NCBI GenBank assembly: GCA_025965195.1
Contig: JAOPXK010000060.1
Coordinates: 1-64,000 of the forward strand
Direction: 5' to 3'
DNA: 64,000 nt
DNA from: Marmoricola sp.
Lineage (GTDB): Bacteria > Actinomycetota > Actinomycetes > Propionibacteriales > Nocardioidaceae
Shown here: piece after piece, positions 1 to 10,288 of the stretch
Layout: every line of letters begins with the position of its first letter
Numbering within the stretch: the first letter of the stretch is position 1
The notes under the pieces: generated by a model
The model's input: only the letters and a program-made list of their open reading frames with translations
Database searches by the model: none
Told to the model about the DNA's origin: nothing
Position numbers and translations under genes: made by a program

Positions 1-1313
1 GGCCGGAGCTGCTCGAGCTGGGCAGCCACCGCCAGCAAGGTGGCCTCGGACCCCGGACGGCCGACGAGCTGGACGGCCAGTGGCATGCCGGTCGGTGAGA
101 GTCCGGCAGGCACCGACATGGCGGGCCACCCGGCAAGGTTCCAGGGCGCCGCGAACGGTGCGTAGCGGGCGTTGGACCACAGGTTCGCCAGCCAGCCTCG
201 TTGCGACCACTCGCGTGCCTCAACCGGCTGCTGCGAAAGGGTCGGGGTGATGAGCACGTCGTGGTCGGCGAAGAACGTCTCGGCGCGCTGACGCCACTTC
301 ACCTGGGACCTCTCGCGGGGGAAGCCGGCCCTCGCCATCGCTCGTCCGACGGCTGCGTGGCGACGGGTTCGCCTGGCCAGCAGCGACCGGTCGGCCACGA
401 GCTGGGCGTCGAGCTCGGTGCCGACGGTCCAGCGGACCACCTCGGAGAGGATCAGGGTCTGGCCGTACGCCGGATCGGCCGTCGCGACGGCGTGTCCGGC
501 ACCCCGGAGCAGCTCGCCGGTGGCGATCGTGGCTTCCTTCCAGTGCTTGTCCAGCGGAGTCGCTGCCGCAGGGACGCGGGTCGAGACAGCCACCCGGAGC
601 CGCCCCGGATCGCCGATGACCGCGAGCTCGGGGCGGTCTGCGAGGACCGAGAACATCAGCGCGACGTCGGCAACCGTGGTGGCCAGCGGGCCGTTCTCCG
701 ACATCCCGAACCACGAACCGTTGCCCAGGTCGGCCGGCACGACACCCGAACCGGGCTTGATGCCGACCAGGCCACAGCAGGCAGCCGGGATCCGGATCGA
801 GCCCATCCCGTCGTTGCTGTGCGCGATCGGGACCATGCCCGAGGCGACCGCGGCCGCCGAGCCGCCCGACGAGCCGCCCGGCGTCCGGTTGTGGTCCCAG
901 GGGTTGCGGGTGACGCCGTACGTCGAGTCGGTGGTGCCGAAGATGCACAACTCGGGGACGCGGGTCAGGCCGACCACGACCGCTCCGGCCGCGCGCAACC
1001 GGCGTACGACCTCGTGGTCCTTCGGCTGCGGCGCCGGGTCGGTGCCGGCCGAGCCGATCCGCATTGGCTCACCGGCGACCGGGACGTTGTCCTTGATCGC
1101 AATGGGTACGCCGGCCAGCGGGAGCTCGTGCCTGTCCTCGCGGGCGTCGACCTCGTCCGCTTCGCGCAAGGCGGCCTCGGACCGAACCACCTGGAAGGCG
1201 CCGAGCGGGGGATCGGTCTCGCCGATCCGGGCAAGGGCCGCCTCGACCGCGCCGCGGGCGGTGAGGGTTCCGGAGCGGACTGAGGCGGCGATCTCGGTGG
1301 CGGTAACGTTCAT
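1..1313 (-). CDS. Amidase signature family hydrolase (3' end outside window)
   Basis: Amide-hydrolysing enzyme of the amidase signature family; the substrate cannot be told from sequence. The reading frame opens at ATG 1313 and stays open to position 1, where the residues resemble the usual last helix of the family, so only a few C-terminal codons are probably missing. The catalytic Lys motif GVPIAIKDN lies at residues 68-76 (K74), and the Ser-rich motif TPGGSSGGSAAA lies near positions 845-885. Together these give the Ser-Ser-Lys triad. The gene diverges from the RibD-type reductase that starts at 1389, so the two probably share the short spacer as a promoter region. Family assignment is firm; GatA is unlikely because no gatB or gatC lies beside it in the visible part. 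Confidence 0.9.
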   Translation of the reverse strand, partial: MNVTATEIAASVRSGTLTARGAVEAALARIGETDPPLGAFQVVRSEAALREADEVDAREDRHELPLAGVPIAIKDNVPVAGEPMRIGSAGTDPAPQPKDHEVVRRLRAAGAVVVGLTRVPELCIFGTTDSTYGVTRNPWDHNRTPGGSSGGSAAAVASGMVPIAHSNDGMGSIRIPAACCGLVGIKPGSGVVPADLGNGSWFGMSENGPLATTVADVALMFSVLADRPELAVIGDPGRLRVAVSTRVPAAATPLDKHWKEATIATGELLRGAGHAVATADPAYGQTLILSEVVRWTVGTELDAQLVADRSLLARRTRRHAAVGRAMARAGFPRERSQVKWRQRAETFFADHDVLITPTLSQQPVEAREWSQRGWLANLWSNARYAPFAAPWNLAGWPAMSVPAGLSPTGMPLAVQLVGRPGSEATLLAVAAQLEQLR

Positions 1314-1388
1314 GGGCGGACGCTATCGGGTTTGGCCCCCACCTTCTGCAAACCGATGAGTTCTACAACGAGCAAGGGTCCTACTGGC

Positions 1389-1994
1389 ATGAACGCAACG
1401 ACTTCGACGACCGTGACCTGTGACGTGAGCATCTCGGTGGACGGCTTTGTCGCCGGACCGAACCAGAGCCAGCAGAACCCGCTCGGTGAGGGCGGCATGC
1501 TGCTGCACGAGTGGCACATCGCTCCGCAGGGCGACGACCAGGCGGTCATCGACGAGTGGCAGCGGGCGCCGGGTGCCTACATCATGGGGCGGAACATGTT
1601 CGGCCCCGATCGTGGCGACTGGGATCTCGATTGGCATGGCTGGTGGGGCGACGAGCCGCCGTACGGCGTCCCGGTGTTCGTGCTCGGCCATCAGCCCCGA
1701 GAGCCACTGGCCGTGGGGAGGACGACCTTCCACTTCGTCACCGATGGCATCGACGCCGCCCTCGCCGCGGCAGCTGAGGCCGCGCGGGGCGGGAACGTTG
1801 CCATTGCCGGCGGTGCCAGCACCATCAACCAGTACCTCGCCGCCGGACACATCGACCAGCTCCACCTGCACGTGGCCCCGGTCCTGCTCGGCACCGGGGA
1901 GCGACTCTTCGACGGTGTCGGCCGCCTTGCTCTCAAGCCGATCGAGGTGACCGGCTCCCCGGGCGCCACCCACATCAAGTACGCCGTGGGCTGA
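1389..1994 (+). CDS. Dihydrofolate reductase family protein (RibD C-terminal-like)
   Basis: Small NADPH-dependent reductase of the RibD C-terminal/DHFR-like superfamily. These stand-alone actinobacterial proteins have no known substrate. The protein (201 aa) opens with the family pattern DVSISVDGFVAGPNQS, has the nucleotide-binding stretch GGASTINQYL near residue 140, and ends with the usual HLHVAPVLLGTGERLFDG segment. ATG 1389 was chosen over an upstream in-frame ATG (1332/1359 region) because the homology begins just after it and a purine-rich GAGCAAGG precedes it. A 13-bp direct repeat (GCTGAGTACGTCG at 1990 and 2007) duplicates the stop region. No partner gene is evident. Confidence 0.85.
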   Translation: MNATTSTTVTCDVSISVDGFVAGPNQSQQNPLGEGGMLLHEWHIAPQGDDQAVIDEWQRAPGAYIMGRNMFGPDRGDWDLDWHGWWGDEPPYGVPVFVLGHQPREPLAVGRTTFHFVTDGIDAALAAAAEAARGGNVAIAGGASTINQYLAAGHIDQLHLHVAPVLLGTGERLFDGVGRLALKPIEVTGSPGATHIKYAVG

Positions 1995-2024
1995 GTACGT
2001 CGAGGCGCTGAGTACGTCGGGCCG

Positions 2025-2867
2025 TCAGCCGAGGGCGACACAGGTGACGCTGACCGCGCACAGGGCAAGGCCGATCGCCTGGGTGCGGTGGACCCGCTCC
2101 TTGAGCACCAGGGCGGCCAGGAGCACGGTGCTTGCCGGATAGAGCGAGGTGAGCACGCCTGCCACGGTCAGGTAGCCGCGCTGCGACGCCAGCAGGAACA
2201 TCGCCGTTGCCGTCGTGCCGAGCGGGCCGGCGACGAGCGCCCACCAGACTCGTCTGCCCCGTGGGCGCCAGGCCCCGCGGAGGACGAGCGCCAGCACGAT
2301 CACCGTCGGTACGGAGACCAGTTGGGTCAGGGCGAGCGGCCAGAGCCCGGCCGATCCCGGGACCTGGCCGAGGGTGGCGAACAGCGCGCCGAACCCGAGG
2401 CCGGCGAGGATGCCGTCGACGAAACCGGCGCCCGTCGACTCCGGCGGTTCATCGCCGGCTGGCGCCGACGAGCTCGAGACCAGCCAGATGGCGGGCAGTG
2501 CGGCGATCACTCCGAACCAGACCAGCCACTGCGGGCGTTCACCGCCGAGCAGTCCCACGACCACAGGCACGAGTGCGGCCCCGACGGCTGACACCGGTGC
2601 GACGACGCCCATCCGACCGTTGGCGAAGCCTCGATAGAGGAACCCGGTGCCGATGCCTGAGCCGATGCCCGCGGCGGCGCCCCAGGCCAGGTCCGTGTGC
2701 GTGGCATGGCCGGAGACGATCATCGCCACGACCGCCGTACAGATCATCGAGGAGGACTGACCGACGACGGCCACCGACCAGGCCGACGTACGACGAGCAA
2801 CCAGGCCACCGGCGAAGTCCGAGAGGCCGTAGGCGACGGCGGCAATGAGCGCGAACAGGACCGCCAT
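2025..2867 (-). CDS. EamA/DMT family transporter
   Basis: Ten-helix drug/metabolite-type inner-membrane carrier; the substrate is unknown. The 280-aa protein is almost entirely hydrophobic and falls into two EamA halves: an N-terminal half with YGLSDFAGGLVARR and a C-terminal half ending SLYPASTVLLAALVLKERVH, the classic last EamA signature. The start overlaps the stop of the upstream DUF456 gene by 1 nt (TGATG), so the two are translationally coupled. The pair may act together, but nothing in the sequence shows how. Confidence 0.88.
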   Translation of the reverse strand: MAVLFALIAAVAYGLSDFAGGLVARRTSAWSVAVVGQSSSMICTAVVAMIVSGHATHTDLAWGAAAGIGSGIGTGFLYRGFANGRMGVVAPVSAVGAALVPVVVGLLGGERPQWLVWFGVIAALPAIWLVSSSSAPAGDEPPESTGAGFVDGILAGLGFGALFATLGQVPGSAGLWPLALTQLVSVPTVIVLALVLRGAWRPRGRRVWWALVAGPLGTTATAMFLLASQRGYLTVAGVLTSLYPASTVLLAALVLKERVHRTQAIGLALCAVSVTCVALG

Positions 2868-3346
2868 CAGCTGACGACCACGCCGACTCCCCAGACCACC
2901 GCGGCAAGAAGGGCTGCACCGAACTCGATGAGCATGGCCAGCCCGGCCGCCTGCAGTGCCTGCACGGTCGCCCGCCAGGCGGCGCCGCGGTCACGGAGCC
3001 GGCGGAGCTCGGCCAGGTAGACGCCGAGCACGAAACCGAGCGCCACTCCGACGACCGGTACGACGAAGAAGCCGACGATGCCGAGCAGCCCGCCGAAGAG
3101 GAGGGTCGAGCTCGGGATGCCGCTGGTCTTGAGTCTCCTGCCGGGGATCGCGTACTTCACGATGACGCCGGTCGCGAGCAGCACGACCGCGATGGTGAAG
3201 AAGACCCAGCCGGTCGTCGTGGCGAGGTCCACTGCCCAGAGCAGGATCGCCAGCAGCACGAGGAGTGAGCCGGGCAGCATCGGAATCAGGACGCCGACCA
3301 GGCCAACCGCGATCAGCAGGGCGACGACGACCTCGGTTCCGCTCAC
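2867..3346 (-). CDS. DUF456 domain-containing membrane protein
   Basis: Unknown-function integral membrane protein of 159 aa, the usual length for DUF456. Hydrophobic segments occupy about residues 5-40, 48-64, 80-115 and 135-158. The Gly-rich stretch LLGIVGFFVVPVVGVALGF is the family hallmark (a glycine-zipper-like repeat). It starts with GTG at 3346 and ends by sharing one base with the start of the EamA carrier, so it is the first gene of a two-gene operon. No enzymatic residues are visible. Confidence 0.85.
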   Translation of the reverse strand: MSGTEVVVALLIAVGLVGVLIPMLPGSLLVLLAILLWAVDLATTTGWVFFTIAVVLLATGVIVKYAIPGRRLKTSGIPSSTLLFGGLLGIVGFFVVPVVGVALGFVLGVYLAELRRLRDRGAAWRATVQALQAAGLAMLIEFGAALLAAVVWGVGVVVS

Positions 3347-3367
3347 CCGGTCAGCCTGTCAGAGAAT

Positions 3368-3400
3368 GCCGAAGCCCCGGTCGAGGACCGGGGCTTCGGC
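3368..3400 (-). terminator. Hairpin terminator after the DUF7455 gene
   Basis: Perfect 15-bp inverted repeat: GCCGAAGCCCCGGTC, loop GAG, then the exact reverse complement. It lies 28 nt beyond the stop of the DUF7455 gene and just before the start of the DUF456 gene on the same strand, so it should isolate the two units. There is no long T tract, as is common for high-GC actinobacterial terminators. Confidence 0.8.
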
Positions 3401-3427
3401 AGTTCACCTGAAACAGTGAACGGCGAC

Positions 3428-3655
3428 TCAGGCGTCGTCGGGCGCTTTTGCCGGCTCACCGAGCTTGTTGGTCTCGTCATGGAAGTAAGCGGCGACTTCG
3501 CGCAACTTGTCTCCGTGCTCACGGGCGTGGTGGGCGCAGAAGAGAAGCTCTCCGCCACCTTGGAGCTGTACGCGCAGGTAGGCCTGGGCGCCACAGCGGT
3601 CGCAACGGTCGACTGCTGTCAACGGTGCGGCACTCGGGGCTGTCGCAGTTGTCAC
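3428..3655 (-). CDS. DUF7455 small zinc-ribbon-like protein
   Basis: Conserved actinobacterial protein of 75 aa with unknown function. A CDRCGAQAYLRV motif near residue 18 and CAHHAREH near residue 40 together supply Cys/His ligands suitable for one zinc ion. Start GTG 3655 is preceded by AGAGAGG at good distance. Genes of this family usually sit beside the second GyrB/ParE gene, as here (parE is divergent, downstream of a 458-bp spacer). A nucleic-acid or chaperone-type role is possible but is not shown. Confidence 0.88.
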   Translation of the reverse strand: MTTATAPSAAPLTAVDRCDRCGAQAYLRVQLQGGGELLFCAHHAREHGDKLREVAAYFHDETNKLGEPAKAPDDA

Positions 3656-3920
3656 TAGGGCCTCTCTTTCCGATCATCTGGCTCAACGCACGAGATGGTG
3701 TGGAGATTCCCTCGACTGTGAAGGAGTTCCGTTCCAGGCGCTGTTACCAGAATCAACATCCAATCACGCGGGATCCTTCCCACAAGTCTTCGTCCCCATG
3801 CGTGAGATCGGATGGCGACTTCTGCCTGCGAGCTGAACCTTGGAGCCTTCTCCTACTGTGACTCGGACAACACCCGAACCGTTGCCAAACGCTGCAAACG
3901 GTGTGAGTTGTGCCCCGTTC

Positions 3921-3978
3921 GTGACATCTGGCCACATCATGCTCCGGCGGTGACATCTGGCCCCATCATGCTCCAGGC
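3921..3978. repeat. Two tandem 29-bp direct repeats
   Basis: Copies at 3921-3949 and 3950-3978 share GTGACATCTGG and CATCATGCTCC and differ at only a few positions. Iterated end repeats of this kind occur at the ends of IS21-type elements, so this could be an insertion-sequence scar, but no transposase remnant is visible. It could equally be a tandem protein-binding site upstream of parE. Confidence 0.7.
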
Positions 3979-4053
3979 AGTACCCGATTTGCGGTAACCG
4001 CTCATCTACTCCGCTGCGCGCGTCGCCGCCCGGTTATGGGCGGTCGGGGTCGG

Positions 4054-4059
4054 TAGATT
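4054..4059 (+). promoter_or_regulatory. Probable -10 box of parE (TAGATT)
   Basis: TAGATT matches the common actinobacterial -10 pattern TAGANT. Transcription would begin near 4066, giving a leader of about 48 nt that holds the GAGGGAAG ribosome site at 4102-4109. A convincing -35 box is not visible. This box also contains the in-frame ATT at 4057, which argues against that codon being the parE start. Confidence 0.5.
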
Positions 4060-4113
4060 TGGGGACACCACCGGACCGCACCGACGACCGGGGCACGAAG
4101 CGAGGGAAGACCC

Positions 4114-6167
<2,054 letters not shown>

Positions 6168-6171
<4 letters not shown>

Positions 6172-7052
6172 CGATCTCGCGGAGGACGATGCTGATGGGC
6201 TGGGGTGTGGGTGCAGTCGCCGTCGTCGGTGGTGGCGGCCTGCTCGTCGAGGACGACGTGCTGCCCGGCCGGACCCGGTTGCACGAGCTGCTCGGGCTGA
6301 ACGGGGCCGACGCGCCGCTCCCACACGCCAGCCCGGGCCCGCGCGTCAACGGGTCGTTCGTGTCGCGTGCCCGTGGTGGTGTCCCGACGGGCTGGTCGGT
6401 CTCGTACCCGCCCGGCCATCCGGTTGGTTCGCGGCTTCCGGTGCTGGTGTCGTTGCACGGAGCCGGGGCGTCCCACACGTCGTCGTTCGACACCCTCGGC
6501 CTCGACCGCTTCCTCGCCCTTGCCGTGGCCGCCGGCGTGGCACCGTTCGCGATTGCCTCCGTGGACGGCGGAGCGCACAGCTACTGGCACCGGCGAGCCG
6601 ACGGCAGTGATGCGGGCGCGATGGTGGCTGAGGAGTTCGTCCCGTTGCTCGCGAGGCGTGGACTCGACACGGGTCGGCTCGGGTTGTACGGCTGGTCGAT
6701 GGGCGGGTACGGCGCGCTCCTGCTTGCCGGGCAAGGCAAACTCGCCGTTCGGGCGGTGGCGGTGTCGAGCCCGGCGCTCTTCGAGGCGGCCGGTGCAACC
6801 GCAGCCGGCGCGTACGACGATGCAGCCGACTTCGACGCCCACGACGTCTTCGCCCACCCGGAGTGGTTGTCGGGCACACCCCTGATGGTGGACTGCGGCA
6901 CCGGCGACCCGTTCTACCAGGCAACCAGGGACTACGTCTCGCGCCTGCATCCGAAGCCCGCTGGCGGCTTTCAGCCGGGCGCTCACACTCCCGGCTACTG
7001 GCGCCGGGTCGCGCCGGCGCAGCTGAAGTTCATCGGCGCGCAGCTGGCGTAG
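6168..7052 (+). CDS. Exported alpha/beta-hydrolase (putative esterase)
   Basis: Serine hydrolase of 294 aa, probably secreted. The N terminus SRRTMLMG followed by a Gly/Val-rich hydrophobic stretch resembles a Tat signal. The body has the oxyanion region LVSLHGAG near residue 93 and the nucleophile elbow GWSMGG near residue 178. A late Asp (CGTGDPF) and His (GAHTPGYW) complete a plausible triad. It is similar in layout to the putative esterase / S-formylglutathione hydrolase family; the substrate is unknown. GTG 6168 overlaps the parE stop by 4 nt, so it is translationally coupled to a topoisomerase gene, which is odd and probably reflects genome compaction. Confidence 0.82.
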
Positions 7053-7055
7053 AGG

Positions 7056-7553
7056 TCAGACGCGGTGGTGCAGGAGACCGGTGTCCACGTCGTACATGAA
7101 GCCGCCAACCGCGACGGCTTCGGGGATCAGCGGATGGGACCGGACCCGGCGTACGTCGTCGAGCAGCGCGGCCTCGGGGTCGGGGATCACGTCGAAGGTC
7201 TGCCACGAGACGTCCTGGCCGGCCGACTCTCCGACCCGGGCACGCAGCTCCTCCTCCGATGAGGTCGACATGGCGCAGCGGGTGTGGGGGACGACGAGGA
7301 TGCGCTTGACGCCGAGCAGATGGACACCGAGGACCAGCGCCTCGAGCGCGGACTCGTTCACCCGGCCGCCCGGGTTGCGGAAGATCTTCGCGTCGCCCGG
7401 CTGCAGGCCGAGCATCCCCAGCGGGTCGATGCGCGAGTCCATGCAGGTCACCACGGCGATGCCGGCATGAGCGACACCGTCGAACCCGCTCAGCGTGAAG
7501 GTCTCGGCGAACTTGACGTTGGCGGCGAGGAGGTCGTCGAACTGATTGCTCAC
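7056..7553 (-). CDS. Beta-class carbonic anhydrase
   Basis: Zinc enzyme that interconverts CO2 and bicarbonate in the cytoplasm. Zinc ligands are visible as CMDSRID (Cys, with the Asp/Arg dyad), then His and Cys in VVPHTRCAM. The product is 165 aa from GTG 7553, the size of the small actinobacterial beta-carbonic anhydrases. An in-frame GTG at 7607 would add 18 residues with no homology. No clear ribosome site precedes 7553, so a leaderless mRNA is possible. It is convergent with the esterase gene (stops 4 nt apart). Confidence 0.9.
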   Translation of the reverse strand: MSNQFDDLLAANVKFAETFTLSGFDGVAHAGIAVVTCMDSRIDPLGMLGLQPGDAKIFRNPGGRVNESALEALVLGVHLLGVKRILVVPHTRCAMSTSSEEELRARVGESAGQDVSWQTFDVIPDPEAALLDDVRRVRSHPLIPEAVAVGGFMYDVDTGLLHHRV

Positions 7554-7628
7554 AACCGCAAAGTTAGCCGACGCCGGGCATCGCCGAAGTGAGTGGTCCA
7601 GATACACGCAGGTAGCGTTGCGAAGCCG

Positions 7629-8522
7629 CTAGAGGATCCTCGCCTCGTAGCGGGTGACCGGCTTGAGATCCTTGCCGCAGGACTCGGCACGCTCGCCCGA
7701 GACCGTGGTGCTGACCCGGACCAACCAGGTCCGGCCGTCCCGGTGCGTGACGAGCCAGTCGTCGTCGGCGGCGGTGACGCACAGGTCATGCAGGGCGGTG
7801 ATGTCCTCGGTCCTGCGGACTGCCTCCTCGGCGACCTGGCCGGCGCCGGTCCACGTCGATCGCCCGCGCAGCCCGTCGAGCACGAGCCGGCCCCCGGTCG
7901 CGGCCGTGAGCAGGTCGGCGCTGGCGGCCACGCGGCCGTGCAGGTAGCCCGACGGCAGCATCACGGTCGTGGGCGCGAACCGGTGTCCAGAGGTGTGCGT
8001 GACCTCCCAGACCCGCCCTGGATGGGCGGCAGCGGCCGGGGTGACGCTCAGCCGGCCGAAGAGAGCGCAACAGGTGTCGCGGGTCCCGTTGGTGCAGACC
8101 AGCAGCTGCTCCTCGGCAGCGCGGGTGAGCGTGGGCAGCGAAGCGATGACGGCTTCGGCATCGCCGGCCGCCACCGCGGCCCAGTCGAGCTCCAAGATGT
8201 CCGCGGCGCTGTCCAGATTCCCGGTGAGCAGCCACGGGTCGGCAGGATCCGTGTGCGCGACCAGGACCATCGGAGCAGCCATCAGGTGTGCATCGACGGC
8301 GTGCCGGCCGGGTCGTCGGACGAGGCTCGGCCGGATGCCGTGAGCGGCCGCAAGACGCTCGATCTCGGCGCCGAGGACCGGGTCGAGGTGGCTGGAGGTG
8401 AAGGCCTTCCGTCCCCAGGGACCGGGCTGTTCCAGACAGACCCAGGCCCGGGCATCGGGCGCGCTTCCGATCAGCGGCTCGTCGGCCGCCAGGGATGACA
8501 CCGTGCACACGGGTTCGAGCAT
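7629..8522 (-). CDS. Sucrase/ferredoxin-like (Suc/Fer-like) family protein
   Basis: 297-aa protein of the Suc/Fer-like family, which includes thioredoxin-like [2Fe-2S] ferredoxin folds; its biochemical role is unknown. Seen features: CLEQPGPWGRKAF near residue 29, CTNGTRDTCCALFG near residue 139 (candidate cluster Cys residues), and EVTHTSGHRFAPTTVMLPSG near residue 170. These three blocks are the family pattern. ATG 8522 shares one base with the stop of the upstream MFS gene, making it the last gene of a possible lprG-p55-Suc/Fer operon. Confidence 0.85.
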   Translation of the reverse strand: MLEPVCTVSSLAADEPLIGSAPDARAWVCLEQPGPWGRKAFTSSHLDPVLGAEIERLAAAHGIRPSLVRRPGRHAVDAHLMAAPMVLVAHTDPADPWLLTGNLDSAADILELDWAAVAAGDAEAVIASLPTLTRAAEEQLLVCTNGTRDTCCALFGRLSVTPAAAAHPGRVWEVTHTSGHRFAPTTVMLPSGYLHGRVAASADLLTAATGGRLVLDGLRGRSTWTGAGQVAEEAVRRTEDITALHDLCVTAADDDWLVTHRDGRTWLVRVSTTVSGERAESCGKDLKPVTRYEARIL

Positions 8523-10288
8523 CAGCCTGCCTTCAGTAGTTCGGTCACAGCGGTGCTGCGGGTCTCGACTCCGCGGAACAGCACGACCGAGACGAGGGCA
8601 GCGATGATCGCGCAGATCGCGGCGCCGATGAAGATCGCCTCGACCTGGGTGAGCACGGCCGCGTCGCTCAGGTGGGTGTACTTCGGACAGTTGAACGTGT
8701 CTCCGCACACCGTGTTCATCGAGGGCAGCGCGGCGCGGGCCCGGAAGTAGTGTCGCAGCCCGATGGTGGTGAGCACCGAGATCCCGACCAGCATGCCGAT
8801 CATCCTGGCGACGACGACGAAGGCGCTGGTGACACCGTGGACGGCCGCATCCGTCGAGGCGAGGAGTACGGCGTTGACCGGAGCAAGCGCGAGGCCGAAG
8901 CCGAAGCCGCCGAGCACCAGCGGAACGGTGACGACCGGATGCAGCAGGCTGGTCGGCCCCCACTGTGACATGGCAGCGAAGCCGATCGCGGCGAGCACCA
9001 TGCCGCCCGCCGCGACGACGCCGGCGGGCAGCCGACGGGTCAGGTAGCCGCCGACGACTGCACCTACCGGCAGTGCCACCAGGAACCGGACGAGGACGAG
9101 CGCCGCCTTGAGCTGTGAGTCGGGATAGCTGGTCAGCCGGGCGTAGACGGGGATGTCCACGAGGGCTGCGATCAGCGCAGCACCGATGAAGAAGCTGGCG
9201 AGCAGACTTGCCCAGGCCGGCGTACGACGGAGCGCGGAGCGTGGCACCAACGGATGGTCGGCGCGGCGTACGTGCCAGCCGAATGCGACCGCCAGGATCG
9301 CGGACCCGGCAAGCAACCAGGCGCCGGCGGGTGAGAAGAGCTGCTTCGACGGGTCGGCCGAGGCGAACGCGAGGATCACGCCGGCCAGGGCCAGTCCGAG
9401 GTACGTCGCACCGACGACGTCGGCCTCCCGGAAGGTCCGCCCCCAGCTGCGCAGGTCGACGAGCGGGCGACTGGCCTTCAGGCAGCGGGCCATCAGCGCA
9501 ACGAGGAGCAGGGCGGTCACGAAGGTCAACGGAGCGGCCCACCGGCTGTTGCCGAAGAGCGGCACGAACGGCCAGCCGAGGACGATGTCCCGCACCAGCA
9601 CGCCCGGCTCGGCGAGCATCAGGACCAGGCCGGCGAGGAACAGCGCGAGCAGGACGAGGCCGACCGGGTCGGGAAGGCGCGGTCTCGCTCGACCGGCCGG
9701 GGTCGAGGCGACCCGGGCGATGGCGGCCGCCAGCACCAGCCCGAGCACCATGTTGATCCAGAAGATCCCTTCCCAGTCGGCGAAGGCGAGGACCACCGCG
9801 CCGTACAACGGGCCGAGGACGGAGCCGATCTCCTGGACCGCGGAGACGATGCCGAGTGGCACGGCTCGCTGCGAGACCGGATAGAGGTCGGCGACCAGCG
9901 CGAGGGTCGCAGGCACCAGACCGCCTCCGCCGACGCCCTGGAGGAACCGGCCGGCGACGACCGAGGGCAGGTCGAAGGCGAGCGCGGTGATCAGCGAACC
10001 GAAGGCGAAGACCACCAGCGACGCGGTGAGGACCGGGACGCGGCCGCGCAGGTCGGCGATCCGGCCGATCAGCGGCAACATCGCGACGTACCCGAGCAGG
10101 AAGCCCGACACGATCGGAGCGGCACGCTGGAGCTGGTCGATGCTCAGCCCGACCGTGACCATCATGTCCGGCAGGGCGAGGACGACGACGTAGGTGTCGG
10201 CCGCCGCGAAGGCGACCGCGATCGCTGCCAGACCGAGCAGCCTCCGGGGTGCTGCCGGCGAGGCAGCGCTCCCCGGGATCGTGCTCAC
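8522..10288 (-). CDS. MFS exporter, P55-like partner of LprG
   Basis: Fourteen-helix major facilitator of 588 aa with the DHA2-type motif A (GRIADLRGR near residue 76) and motif C-like Gly/Pro stretch (GSVLGPLYGAVV). The lipoprotein LprG is encoded directly upstream with a 4-nt stop/start overlap. In mycobacteria the LprG-Rv1410 (P55) pair moves triacylglycerides and lipoglycans outward across the envelope, so I infer the same role. The last extracytoplasmic loop has two Cys residues (NTVCGDTFNCPKY) that could form a disulfide. The protein is longer than the mycobacterial one, mainly in loops. Confidence 0.87.
   Translation of the reverse strand: MSTIPGSAASPAAPRRLLGLAAIAVAFAAADTYVVVLALPDMMVTVGLSIDQLQRAAPIVSGFLLGYVAMLPLIGRIADLRGRVPVLTASLVVFAFGSLITALAFDLPSVVAGRFLQGVGGGGLVPATLALVADLYPVSQRAVPLGIVSAVQEIGSVLGPLYGAVVLAFADWEGIFWINMVLGLVLAAAIARVASTPAGRARPRLPDPVGLVLLALFLAGLVLMLAEPGVLVRDIVLGWPFVPLFGNSRWAAPLTFVTALLLVALMARCLKASRPLVDLRSWGRTFREADVVGATYLGLALAGVILAFASADPSKQLFSPAGAWLLAGSAILAVAFGWHVRRADHPLVPRSALRRTPAWASLLASFFIGAALIAALVDIPVYARLTSYPDSQLKAALVLVRFLVALPVGAVVGGYLTRRLPAGVVAAGGMVLAAIGFAAMSQWGPTSLLHPVVTVPLVLGGFGFGLALAPVNAVLLASTDAAVHGVTSAFVVVARMIGMLVGISVLTTIGLRHYFRARAALPSMNTVCGDTFNCPKYTHLSDAAVLTQVEAIFIGAAICAIIAALVSVVLFRGVETRSTAVTELLKAG

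Larger units (their letters stand above)
3656..4113. other. Non-coding spacer between DUF7455 and parE
   Basis: This is the longest gene-free stretch in the window (458 bp), and it is visibly poorer in G+C than its surroundings. It contains the DUF7455 leader, a pair of 29-bp tandem repeats at 3921-3978 and the parE promoter near 4054. The short open frames inside it (for example 3812-3997) have no ribosome site, no codon bias typical of the neighbours and no recognisable similarity, so I do not call a gene. No tRNA-like or riboswitch-like fold was recognised. Confidence 0.6.

Noticed and set aside
3812-3997. Possible 61-aa Cys-containing protein in the parE spacer
   Set aside because: No ribosome site, atypical composition, and its end runs into the 29-bp repeats.
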